A DNA stretch of 64,000 nucleotides, taken from NCBI RefSeq assembly GCF_021032705.1, contig NZ_JAHVXI010000005.1:62001-126000 (forward strand), read 5' to 3'. The notes beneath the pieces are model-generated. The model was not told the DNA's origin. It did no database searches and saw only the letters and a list, made by a program, of their open reading frames with translations. Both the position numbers and the translations under genes were made by a program. Positions 44,958-53,346 of this stretch are shown one piece after another. This stretch comes from Psychroserpens luteolus. Its GTDB lineage: Bacteria > Bacteroidota > Bacteroidia > Flavobacteriales > Flavobacteriaceae. Position 1 is the stretch's first letter. Every line of letters begins with the position of its first letter.

Positions 44958-45189
44958 ATGATTCTTTTTGGAAAAAAACAAAAAGAGCTACACAACCATA
45001 AAAATCACTGAAGTCACTCAAGATAGTATCTTTGTGATTTATAATATAAAAAGCACACCTAGGCGAGCAAGAATTTATAGTATTGATAAAGCCGAAAACT
45101 ATATGGAAATTTTAAAAGATCAATTTTCAAAACAAGATATTAAAGACTTATATCTTGAAAACTTTATCTACGAAGTTGATCGACATTAA
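44958..45189 (+). CDS. Small unknown protein, reading frame interrupted at an A-run
   Basis: An ATG at 44958 reads MILFGKKQKELHNHKNH and stops. The frame that follows the coding-like sequence starts without ATG at 44968 (TTG) and gives KKSYTTIKITEVTQDSIFVI... to TAA 45189. One extra A in the seven-A run at 44972-44978 would join them into about 77 residues starting MILFGKKNKKSYTTIKI. This is either a sequencing error, a real frameshift mutation, or slippage on the A-run. The gene lies between ddl and coaD. Function unknown. Confidence 0.5.
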
Positions 45190-45231
45190 CTCTAAATACG
45201 ACAAATTAAAACAGAATTGTATCTTTATCCT

Positions 45232-45687
45232 ATGAAACGAGCAATCTTTCCTGGATCGTTTGATCCTATTACACTTGGCCACTACGATATTATTAAACGT
45301 AGTGTAAAACTTTTTGATGAAGTTATTGTTGCCATTGGTATCAATGCCGAAAAAAAATACATGTTCTCTCTTGAAGAACGACAACAGTTCATTGAAGACG
45401 CTTTTAAAGATGAACCAAGTGTAAAGGTTGTAACATATAAAGGACTTACTGTAGACTTTTGCAAAAAAAACAATGTTGAATTTATCTTAAGAGGCTTACG
45501 AAATCCAGCCGATTTTGAGTTTGAGAAAGCCATTGCACATACCAATAGGGATTTAGCGCCTATTGAAACTGTATTCTTATTAACAGCTGCAAGCACATCG
45601 TATATTTCTTCTTCAATTGTAAGAGATGTAATAAGGAATGATGGCGATTATACAAAGTTGGTTCCTAAAAGTGTTAGGATTAAATAA
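45232..45687 (+). CDS. coaD: Phosphopantetheine adenylyltransferase
   Basis: About 151 residues from ATG 45232 (MKRAIFPGSFDPITLGH); an in-frame TTG at 45217 is less likely. The nucleotidyltransferase motif GSFDPITLGH and the C-terminal ISSSIVRDV are present. It makes dephospho-CoA from phosphopantetheine and ATP. Some core residues (RGLRNPADFEFE) match the family well. It ends the small plus-strand unit after ddl. Confidence 0.95.
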   Translation: MKRAIFPGSFDPITLGHYDIIKRSVKLFDEVIVAIGINAEKKYMFSLEERQQFIEDAFKDEPSVKVVTYKGLTVDFCKKNNVEFILRGLRNPADFEFEKAIAHTNRDLAPIETVFLLTAASTSYISSSIVRDVIRNDGDYTKLVPKSVRIK

Positions 45688-45849
45688 GTAATTTCCGTTC
45701 ACTTTTAGGTATAAAAAAAGCATCAGATTTGATGGGCCTTTAGGGACAACAAAATTAACTGACGCTCTTTTATAAAAATTGATTAATAGCAAGACGAATA
45801 TATGACTTACTTCGAGGTTCTGTATGATTTTTTCGACAAGAGGCAATTA

Positions 45850-45883
45850 AAAAAGATTAAGCGTAATCTTACAAAAATTACGC
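45850..45883 (-). terminator. Terminator-like hairpin after the GSCFA gene
   Basis: GCGTAAT at 45861-45867 and ATTACGC at 45877-45883 form a 7-bp stem with a 9-base loop; on the minus strand a T-run follows after 4 bases. It lies about 90 bases beyond the GSCFA stop. The rest of 45688-45969 shows no gene. Confidence 0.45.
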
Positions 45884-45969
45884 CTAATTATAATTTTAAT
45901 AACAATATTCCTTTTTCAAGATTGCCTTTGTCCTCGTATAAGTAGAGTTGAAATTACAAATAGTCAATT

Positions 45970-46920
45970 CTAAAATCGGATATGAGGAAACCTAGATTTT
46001 AGTAAGTCTTTTTTTTTCTCAAGCTGTTCAATAAATGCTTGATGCGCATCAGATTCTGAATGAAACGGTCGATGTGTTACTCCTTTTTGAACAACTTCTA
46101 CAGCATTCATTGTGGTTTGAGCGTCCTCAGAAATCCAAGTGGTCTCAAAACGTTCCCATATATAATCTACAGCTAATGAACTTGGATGCACCATATCTTC
46201 GCCATAGAATCTATAATCGCGAAGTTCATCCATCATTATTTCATATGACGGAAAGTAGTAGTTGTGATGTCTAGGTTCTACTGCCTGATGAATTGCAGCA
46301 ATCAAATGCGACTTGCTTTGCGTGTTTTCAATAAAACCATCTTTTGTATGTCGCACAGGAGACACTGTAAATAGTATTGAAATTTTAGGGTTGATATTCC
46401 TAATTAAGGAAATAATAGCATCTAATGAAGCTGATATTTGTTCGACTGACAACAGTTCCTTTAAGAATTTTTTCTGCGGAACTTTATGGCAATTCGCCAC
46501 ATATGTATCTGTTTCTATATAACGATACGCCCAAGCGGTTCCTAACGTAATGATCACATGAGTAGCTTCTTTTAAAAATTGATGTGTTTGTTCAATATGA
46601 GCATTTAAACCTTGAAGAAGGTGTGCTTCGGAACTATGACTCAAACGAGAATGTGCATCAAAAGAACACCATTGCTCATTATGGAAAAAGATATCGTCTT
46701 TAGTATATTTTTTTTCATTAATCACATTGGCAACCAACGTCTCTATAGCTAAAGGGTGAAACAAAATTCCAAACGGATTTTGTAGTTTCTGAAATTTGAA
46801 ATACGCAAACTTGTCTCCTATATTCTCAGAAAAACACGACCCTAACAGCAACACTTTGGAGTTGTAATCGATTTGATTAAACGATTGTGGCTGTATTGGT
46901 ATTTTGGTTTGAAGATTCAA
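45970..46920 (-). CDS. GSCFA-domain protein
   Basis: 316 residues. LLLGSCFSENIG near residue 28 gives the family its name (GSCFA) and probably contains a nucleophile Ser or Cys. Further family segments are NPFGILFHPLA, VITLGTAWAY and FTVSPVRHTKDG. The fold is predicted to be SGNH-hydrolase-like; the substrate is unknown. No signal peptide is visible. It lies 5 bases after alaS on the same strand and is probably co-transcribed. Confidence 0.9.
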   Translation of the reverse strand: MNLQTKIPIQPQSFNQIDYNSKVLLLGSCFSENIGDKFAYFKFQKLQNPFGILFHPLAIETLVANVINEKKYTKDDIFFHNEQWCSFDAHSRLSHSSEAHLLQGLNAHIEQTHQFLKEATHVIITLGTAWAYRYIETDTYVANCHKVPQKKFLKELLSVEQISASLDAIISLIRNINPKISILFTVSPVRHTKDGFIENTQSKSHLIAAIHQAVEPRHHNYYFPSYEIMMDELRDYRFYGEDMVHPSSLAVDYIWERFETTWISEDAQTTMNAVEVVQKGVTHRPFHSESDAHQAFIEQLEKKKDLLKSRFPHIRF

Positions 46921-46925
46921 TTCAT

Positions 46926-49541
46926 TTAGTTTAAATAATCCTTGGCTGCTTTTAGAGCTTCATCAATGCCTTGTGGGTTTTTACCACCTGCTGTTGCAAA
47001 AAATGGCTGACCACCTCCTCCGCCTTGGATATGTTTCCCAAGTTCTCTAACGATGGTTCCTGCGTTCAAGTCTTTGCTAGCTACTAACTCTTTAGATATA
47101 TAACAGGACAAAATAGCTTTACCATTATGTTCTGCACCAAATAATAAGAATAAATCGTTAAACTGACTTCCAAGTTCGAAGCATACATCTTTAATTCCTG
47201 CCGCGTCTAAATCTAATCTCTTGGCTAAAAATTGTACGCCGTTTACCTCTGTTAATTCACTCTTTAAATCGCCTTTTATAGACTTAGCTTTTTCTTTTAA
47301 CAAGGTATCAATCTGCTTTTTTAAACTTGTATTTTCATCTTGAAGACTTTGTAAAGCTTTTACAGGCTCTTTTGCATTGTTAAGCATATCTCTCATTTCA
47401 AAATATGCTCTATTATTTTCATGGTAGAAGTCTTTTACAGCATCACTTGTAATAGCTTCAATACGACGAATTCCAGCAGCAACTGCACCTTCTGATACAA
47501 TTTTAAAATGCCAGATATCACCTGTGTTTTTCACATGGGTTCCACCACACAGCTCAATCGATTGTCCAAAACGTACTGCACGAACAGTATCACCATACTT
47601 CTCACCAAATAAAGCCATGGCGCCTTCGTCGATAGCTTGTTGCATTGGAATGTTTCTTTGTTCTTGTAATGGCAATTTCCCTTCAATACGTCTGTTTACA
47701 AAATTTTCTACATCTCTAAGTTCTTCAACAGTTAATTTAGAAAAATGAGAAAAATCAAAACGCAAATATTTTGAATGTACAGCAGATCCTTTTTGCTCTA
47801 CATGCGTTCCTAAAACCTCACGAAGTGCTTGATGCAATAAATGTGTTGCCGTGTGATTACATTCGGTTCTATAGCGCTGTTTAGCATCTACCGAAGCTTT
47901 GAATGTTTCATTGATATGGTTAGGCAAACTTTTAGCAAAATGAATCGCCACATTATTTTCTCGTTTGGTATCGATAATGTAGACCACATCACCATGAGCA
48001 TCTTCTAAATAGCCTTTATCACCTACTTGTCCGCCACCTTCTGCATAAAACGGTGTCATATTAAATACCAGCTGGTACAATTCTCCATCTTTCTTGGAGG
48101 TCACCTTTCGGTATTTGGTAATCTTTACTTTTGCTTCTAAAGCATCGTAACCTATAAACTCCTGCTCTTCATCTTCAATAAGGACTGTCCAATCATCAGA
48201 TTTTAGCTCTGATGCCTGTTTACCCCGTTCTTGTTGTTCTTTAAGCTTCTTCTCAAAATCCTCAGCATTGTATGTAAATCCTTTTTCACGAAGGATAAGA
48301 TCTGTTAAATCCTCTGGAAATCCATAGGTATCTTTAAGTTCAAATACCTTTGCCCCAGAAATTTCTTTAGTCTTTGCATTTTCTACGATACGATCTAAAA
48401 GAATCAAACCTTGCTCAAGTGTTCTTAAAAAAGACGTTTCTTCTTCTTTAATTACATTTTCTATAAGTTGTCGCTGTTCCTTTAATTCTGGAAAAGCCTT
48501 GCTCATTTTCTTAACAAGGACGTCAACCAGTCTATAAATAAAAGGTTCTTTTTTATCTAAAAACGTGAATCCGTAACGTACAGCACGACGTAAAATTCTA
48601 CGAATCACATAACCTGCTCCAGTATTACTTGGTAATTGACCATCTGCTATAGAGAATGCTACAGCACGTACATGATCTGAAATAACACGAACAGCAACAT
48701 CTATCTTATCATTTTTACCATAATCTTTATCGGTAATGGTTTCAATTTCACGAATAATTGGTGTAAATACATCTGTGTCATAGTTAGATTGTACACCTTG
48801 TAATACCATACACAAGCGTTCAAACCCCATTCCTGTATCAATATGTTTTTCGGGTAAATTTTCAAGTGATTTATTTGCTTTGCGATTGTATTGCATGAAT
48901 ACCAAATTCCAAATTTCTACCACCTGCGGATGGTCCATATTGACTAGTGACTTCCCGTCAACTTTTGCTTTATCCTCTTCAGAACGAATATCAACATGAA
49001 TCTCACTGCAAGGTCCACAAGGCCCTTGCTCTCCCATTTCCCAGAAGTTATCTTTCTTATTTCCCATCAGGATACGATCTTCTGGAATAAATTCTTTCCA
49101 GATATCATAAGCCTCTTGATCCATTGGCAACTTATCGTCATCATTACTCCCTTCAAAAACAGTGACGTAAAGCATGTCTTTGTCTATGCCGTACTTTTCA
49201 GTTAATAACTCCCATGCCCAAGCAATAGCTTCCTTTTTAAAATAATCTCCAAAACTCCAGTTTCCAAGCATTTCAAAAAGTGTATGGTGATAGGTATCAT
49301 ATCCAACTTCTTCGAGATCATTATGTTTCCCTGACACACGAAGACATTTTTGTGAATCTGTAAGACGGTTATTCTTAGGTTGTGCATTTCCGAGGAAAAA
49401 CTCTTTAAAAGGTGCCATTCCAGAATTGACAAACATTAAGGTTGGATCATCTTTTAAAACCATTGGCGCTGAAGGCACTATGCTGTGTTTTTTTTCTTCA
49501 AAGAAATTTAAAAAAGTATGTCGAATGTCTTGAGACTTCAT
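46926..49541 (-). CDS. alaS: Alanine--tRNA ligase
   Basis: 871 residues. The catalytic domain has [20 protein letters not shown] and [17 protein letters not shown]. The editing domain has [11 protein letters not shown] and the zinc-linked CGGTHVKN, and the C-terminal domain has [15 protein letters not shown]. It charges tRNA-Ala and also tmRNA. Length and domains are complete. It is followed by a GSCFA gene and is divergent from the M23 peptidase gene. Confidence 0.97.
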   Translation of the reverse strand: MKSQDIRHTFLNFFEEKKHSIVPSAPMVLKDDPTLMFVNSGMAPFKEFFLGNAQPKNNRLTDSQKCLRVSGKHNDLEEVGYDTYHHTLFEMLGNWSFGDYFKKEAIAWAWELLTEKYGIDKDMLYVTVFEGSNDDDKLPMDQEAYDIWKEFIPEDRILMGNKKDNFWEMGEQGPCGPCSEIHVDIRSEEDKAKVDGKSLVNMDHPQVVEIWNLVFMQYNRKANKSLENLPEKHIDTGMGFERLCMVLQGVQSNYDTDVFTPIIREIETITDKDYGKNDKIDVAVRVISDHVRAVAFSIADGQLPSNTGAGYVIRRILRRAVRYGFTFLDKKEPFIYRLVDVLVKKMSKAFPELKEQRQLIENVIKEEETSFLRTLEQGLILLDRIVENAKTKEISGAKVFELKDTYGFPEDLTDLILREKGFTYNAEDFEKKLKEQQERGKQASELKSDDWTVLIEDEEQEFIGYDALEAKVKITKYRKVTSKKDGELYQLVFNMTPFYAEGGGQVGDKGYLEDAHGDVVYIIDTKRENNVAIHFAKSLPNHINETFKASVDAKQRYRTECNHTATHLLHQALREVLGTHVEQKGSAVHSKYLRFDFSHFSKLTVEELRDVENFVNRRIEGKLPLQEQRNIPMQQAIDEGAMALFGEKYGDTVRAVRFGQSIELCGGTHVKNTGDIWHFKIVSEGAVAAGIRRIEAITSDAVKDFYHENNRAYFEMRDMLNNAKEPVKALQSLQDENTSLKKQIDTLLKEKAKSIKGDLKSELTEVNGVQFLAKRLDLDAAGIKDVCFELGSQFNDLFLLFGAEHNGKAILSCYISKELVASKDLNAGTIVRELGKHIQGGGGGQPFFATAGGKNPQGIDEALKAAKDYLN

Positions 49542-49597
49542 AATCAGTTGTTAAGTACCTTGTTCTTATTTAATTCCTTTAAATAAGAAACAATTTA

Positions 49598-49605
49598 TAT
49601 ATTTG
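49598..49605 (+). promoter_or_regulatory. -7 element upstream of the M23 peptidase gene
   Basis: TATATTTG at 49598-49605 matches TAnnTTTG and would start transcription about 37 bases before the ATG at 49649. No clear -33 TTTG is present at the expected distance. Confidence 0.4.
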
Positions 49606-49648
49606 TGTTACGTTCTATTATTCTTGCAAAAATAGAATTTTTTAAGAT

Positions 49649-50620
49649 ATGTCTAAAGTAAAATATTATTACGATTCTGAAACACTCTCTTATCGCAAAA
49701 TAGAGCGTAAGAAAGGGAATACTATTAAGTATGGGTTTATATTTTTACTAGCTGCAGGACTTTTTGGATTTCTTATTGTTTTTGTAGCGAGTCAGTTCAT
49801 TGAATCTCCAAGAGAACGTGCTTTAAAACACGAACTTACCAATTTACAATTACAGTACGATTTATTAAATAAGCAAGTCGATAATGCCTTTGCAGCCCTA
49901 GAAAGTGTAGAGGAACGTGATAATAATATTTATCGCTTATATTTTGAAGCTAATCCAATTCCTGAAGAACAACGACGAGCTGGGTTTGGTGGTGTTAATC
50001 GCTATAATAAATATGAAGGGTTTGATAACTCTAAATTAATTATAACAAGTAATAAACGAATTGATCAACTTCAAAAAGCCATTGTAGTGCAGTCTCGATC
50101 TTTAGATGAAATTGCAATTCTCGCTGAAGACAAAGAGAAGTTTTTGGCATCAATTCCAGCCATACAGCCAGTTAAAAATGAAGATTTAAAACATATGGCC
50201 TCAGGTTATGGTTATAGAACAGATCCGTTTACAAAGGTTCGTAAATTTCATTTTGGTATGGATTTTACGGCTCCTCGAGGTACTCCTGTTTACGCTTCGG
50301 GCGATGGCGTTGTAAAACGTGCCGATAGTAATTCTTCTGGATACGGGAAGCACATTAGAATTGATCACGGCTACGGTTATATATCATTATATGCACATTT
50401 GTACAAATACAATGTTAAGGCCAATCAAAAAGTAAAGCGTGGCGATTTAATAGGTTATGTAGGAAGTACAGGGCGATCTGAAGCACCACATTTACACTAT
50501 GAAGTTTTTAAGGATGGTGAACGGATTAATCCTATAAATTTTTACTATGGAAATTTGACTGCTGAAGAATACGCACGACTGCTGGAAAAAGCATCATTAG
50601 AAAATCAATCATTAGACTAA
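49649..50620 (+). CDS. M23 family zinc peptidase, membrane anchored
   Basis: 323 residues. One transmembrane helix (residues about 28-50), a coiled coil (about 60-170), then an LytM/M23 domain. The zinc motif has HFGMDFTAPRGTPV, where HxxxD gives two ligands, and the later APHLHYEVF gives HxH. All expected residues are present, so it should be an active D,D-endopeptidase on peptidoglycan in the periplasm. It starts a run of plus-strand genes ending with the TPM proteins and lies 4 bases before the MerR gene. Confidence 0.93.
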   Translation: MSKVKYYYDSETLSYRKIERKKGNTIKYGFIFLLAAGLFGFLIVFVASQFIESPRERALKHELTNLQLQYDLLNKQVDNAFAALESVEERDNNIYRLYFEANPIPEEQRRAGFGGVNRYNKYEGFDNSKLIITSNKRIDQLQKAIVVQSRSLDEIAILAEDKEKFLASIPAIQPVKNEDLKHMASGYGYRTDPFTKVRKFHFGMDFTAPRGTPVYASGDGVVKRADSNSSGYGKHIRIDHGYGYISLYAHLYKYNVKANQKVKRGDLIGYVGSTGRSEAPHLHYEVFKDGERINPINFYYGNLTAEEYARLLEKASLENQSLD

Positions 50621-50624
50621 GACT

Positions 50625-50954
50625 ATGCATATTGAACTTCCTGAAAAACGTTACTATGGCATTGGCGAAGTCGCTAAAGCTTTCAATGTTAACACGTCAT
50701 TAATACGGTTTTGGGAGAAGGAATTTGATGTTTTAAAACCCAAAAAAAATGCCAAAGGAAATCGAAAGTTTACGCCTGATGACATTAAGAACCTAAAGTT
50801 TATTTATCATTTGGTAAAAGAACGCGGCTTCACACTTGAAGGTGCAAAAATTCATCTCAAAGAAGGCAAAAAGCAATCGCTAAACACCTATGAAATTATA
50901 GAAAAACTAGAAGGTGTAAAAGCACAGCTCATTAAAATAAAATCACAACTTTAA
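50625..50954 (+). CDS. MerR-family transcriptional regulator
   Basis: 109 residues. The winged HTH reads YYGIGEVAKAFNVNTSLIRF, WEKEF, and NRKFTPDDIKNLKFI, the MerR pattern. A helical C-terminus with coiled-coil features follows, but no Cys metal-binding loop. It could respond to a small molecule or act structurally. The gene is tightly linked to the M23 peptidase upstream (4 bases) and LemA downstream (12 bases). Confidence 0.9.
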   Translation: MHIELPEKRYYGIGEVAKAFNVNTSLIRFWEKEFDVLKPKKNAKGNRKFTPDDIKNLKFIYHLVKERGFTLEGAKIHLKEGKKQSLNTYEIIEKLEGVKAQLIKIKSQL

Positions 50955-50966
50955 AACGATATCATT

Positions 50967-51560
50967 ATGAAAAAGTGGATTGTTCCAATATTAATATTAG
51001 TACTCATTGCAATTTGGGGATTTAGAGTTAATAACTCAGTAGTAGATTTGAATGAAGATGTAAAAGAAGCATGGGGAAATGTTCAAAACTCTTATCAAAG
51101 GCGTAATGACCTGATTGGAAATCTAGTCAATACGGTAAAAGGTGCAGCAGATTTTGAAAAAAGCACTCTGGAAGCTGTTGTAAAAGCACGTGCTGAAGCG
51201 ACTAAACCAGAAATCAATATAAATAATGCAGACGATTTAAGTCCTGAAAAACTTGAACAGCTCAATAAGGCTCAAAGCGGATTAAGTAGCGCATTATCTA
51301 GACTATTGTTAGTTGTTGAAAAGTATCCTGATTTAAAAACTAATCAAAATTTTCTGAAGCTTCAAGATGAACTCACGAGTACCGAAAATACTATTCAAAC
51401 CGCTAGGACAAGATACAATGAAGCGATTAAGCCCTATAATCAATACGTGAATAAGGCACCGCAATCTTTAATCTCGGGTATTATAGGATACTCTGAAAAG
51501 CCATACTTTGATGCAGATGCAGGTGCTGAAAAACCTGTTGAAGTAGATTTCTCAAAGTAA
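50967..51560 (+). CDS. LemA family protein
   Basis: 197 residues. An N-terminal transmembrane helix (residues about 3-20) is followed by the LemA helical-bundle signature: NEDVKEAWGNVQNSYQRRND, LIGNLVNTVKG, LLLVVEKYPDLKTNQNF and LQDELTSTENTI. LemA proteins are membrane-anchored with an outward bundle and commonly sit beside TPM proteins, as here. Their exact role is not known. Confidence 0.93.
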   Translation: MKKWIVPILILVLIAIWGFRVNNSVVDLNEDVKEAWGNVQNSYQRRNDLIGNLVNTVKGAADFEKSTLEAVVKARAEATKPEININNADDLSPEKLEQLNKAQSGLSSALSRLLLVVEKYPDLKTNQNFLKLQDELTSTENTIQTARTRYNEAIKPYNQYVNKAPQSLISGIIGYSEKPYFDADAGAEKPVEVDFSK

Positions 51561-51565
51561 ACACT

Positions 51566-52003
51566 ATGTCAAAAATCGAAGACTTTCTTACTGCAATTGA
51601 AGAGCAGGAGATTATAGAAGCTATACGAGAAGCCGAAAAAAACACTTCTGGCGAAATTCGTATTCATATAGAACGCAACTCTGAGCTTGATGCGTTTGAA
51701 CGTGCCATGGAAGTCTTTCACTATCTTAAAATGGACAATACCAAACTTCAAAATGGTGTATTGATCTATGTTGCTGTAGATGCCAAAACCTTTGTCATCT
51801 ATGGTGATAAAGGTATTAATGATGTAGTCCCAGTAAACTTTTGGGATAGCACAAAAGATATTATGCAAACGTATTTTAAAGCATATCGGTTTAAGCAAGG
51901 CCTCATTGAAGGCGTTCTTAAAGCTGGAGAACAATTGGAAAAGCATTTTCCTTGGATTCATGGAGATACAAACGAATTACCAAACGAGATTTCAAAAGGA
52001 TAA
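51566..52003 (+). CDS. TPM-domain protein 1 (no signal, cytosolic form)
   Basis: 145 residues. It has the TPM fold pattern: EQEIIEAIREAEKNTSGEIR, LIYVAVDAKTFVIYGDKGI, and a helical C-terminus ending near EQLEKHF. There is no signal peptide, so this member faces the cytosol. TPM domains (YgcG, TLP18.3 families) are linked with phosphatase-like activity or complex assembly in other organisms. It is 5 bases from LemA and abuts the second TPM gene. Confidence 0.85.
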   Translation: MSKIEDFLTAIEEQEIIEAIREAEKNTSGEIRIHIERNSELDAFERAMEVFHYLKMDNTKLQNGVLIYVAVDAKTFVIYGDKGINDVVPVNFWDSTKDIMQTYFKAYRFKQGLIEGVLKAGEQLEKHFPWIHGDTNELPNEISKG

Positions 52004-52843
52004 ATGCTAAAACTAAAACATACTGTAATTATCGTTCTTCTTAGTTGTATAAGTAGTTTATCCTATTCTGCTTTTGCACAATATGATGTTCCGCCTATTC
52101 CAGAAGAACAAACCAGTGTTTATGACGATTATAAACTATTATCAGATTCAGAAAAAAGTAGCCTTGAACAAAAACTTATTCGTTATTCTGATACTACTTC
52201 CACACAAATAGTAGTAGCCATTATTGCTACAACAAAAGGTGAAAATATTGGACTTCTAACTCCAAAATGGGCTCATGAATGGGGAATTGGACAAGCGAAA
52301 GAAGATAATGGTGTTTTTATTTTACTTGCACGAGATGACAGAAAAATATGGATCTCTCCTGGTTATGGTGTAGAAGACAGGCTTACAGCAGGAATCACAG
52401 GGGAAATTATTAGAAATGTTATTATTCCAGAATTTAAGCGCGATGATTATTATCAAGGGTTAGATAAAGGAGTCGATGCAATTTTTAAAGCTTTAGAAGG
52501 TAAGTTTCAAGCGACAAGACGATCAGACAATTCTGGAGATGTATTTCCAATATTAGTTTTCTTATTTATGGTTTTCATCTTTATCATTTTCGTCATTGCC
52601 ATTTCAAAGAATAGACGCAATGGTGGTAATAATGGAGGTGGTCAACGTACCAATGGCACAAGCATTTTAGATGCCATTATATTGAGCAACATGGGACGAG
52701 GGAGTTATGGTAGAAGTGGAAGGAGTTCAAGTGGAGGCATTTTTGGAGGCAGTTCTTCTGGCGGAAGCTTTGGAGGAGGCGGATTTGGTGGTGGCTTTGG
52801 TGGCGGCGGATTCTCTGGTGGTGGCGCAGGAGGCAGTTGGTAA
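52004..52843 (+). CDS. TPM-domain protein 2 with membrane helix and glycine-rich tail (YgcG-like)
   Basis: 279 residues. A signal peptide (residues 1-26, ends FAQ), TPM domain (about 35-165, with VYDDYKLLS, TSTQIVVAIIATTKG, DNGVFILLARDDRKIW), then a transmembrane helix (about 180-200) and a tail of about 80 residues rich in Gly, Ser and Arg (GGFGGGGFGGG-like runs). This is the classic YgcG architecture. It starts one base after TPM 1's stop. Confidence 0.9.
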   Translation: MLKLKHTVIIVLLSCISSLSYSAFAQYDVPPIPEEQTSVYDDYKLLSDSEKSSLEQKLIRYSDTTSTQIVVAIIATTKGENIGLLTPKWAHEWGIGQAKEDNGVFILLARDDRKIWISPGYGVEDRLTAGITGEIIRNVIIPEFKRDDYYQGLDKGVDAIFKALEGKFQATRRSDNSGDVFPILVFLFMVFIFIIFVIAISKNRRNGGNNGGGQRTNGTSILDAIILSNMGRGSYGRSGRSSSGGIFGGSSSGGSFGGGGFGGGFGGGGFSGGGAGGSW

Positions 52844-52848
52844 TAGTG

Positions 52849-53346
52849 ATGAAAAAAATAGCATTCATATTAGTCATTATTTTTAGTTTCTCGTGCAAAA
52901 CAGAACCTGGTGTTGCTGTAGATTACAGTTTACTTCCTAAAAACGAAACGCATAAGGTTGTTCTTGATTTATCACAGGTTTTTAATACGTTTCAAATAGA
53001 CGAGCTTTCAAAAAAAATTATTGATTACGAACAACAAACTACAAACGAAATAGTTGTCCTTACTGTAGATTCGATCTCACCTTTTGACGATATACATACT
53101 TACAGCTCTGCTATTGGTGATTATTGGGGCGTTGGCAAAAAAGATAAAGACAACGGATTGGTTATCGTTTTGCGAAAAAACCAAAAACACATATGGTTAT
53201 CAACTGGTGATGGTACATCTAAAATACTTACTGATTCTATTTGTCAAGACATTATTGACAACACCATGATTCCATACTTTAAAGACGGTAATTACTACTT
53301 AGGAATCTATGAAGGTTTAGATCGTATCATGAAAACATGGCATTAG
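52849..53346 (+). CDS. TPM-domain protein 3, lipoprotein
   Basis: About 165 residues from ATG 52849 (MKKIAFILVIIFSFSC). A lipoprotein signal with lipobox SFSC is followed by a compact TPM domain: ELSKKIIDYEQQTTNEIVVL, YWGVGKKDKDNGLVIVLRKN and HIWLSTGDG. No membrane helix or Gly-rich tail follows, unlike TPM 2. It likely arose by duplication. It begins 5 bases after TPM 2 ends and its end overlaps the convergent barrel gene by 4 bases. Confidence 0.85.
   Translation: MKKIAFILVIIFSFSCKTEPGVAVDYSLLPKNETHKVVLDLSQVFNTFQIDELSKKIIDYEQQTTNEIVVLTVDSISPFDDIHTYSSAIGDYWGVGKKDKDNGLVIVLRKNQKHIWLSTGDGTSKILTDSICQDIIDNTMIPYFKDGNYYLGIYEGLDRIMKTWH

Noticed and set aside
52677-52898. His/Gln/Arg-rich minus-strand frame
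   Set aside because: It is the reverse of the Gly-rich tail of TPM protein 2 and has low-complexity composition only.
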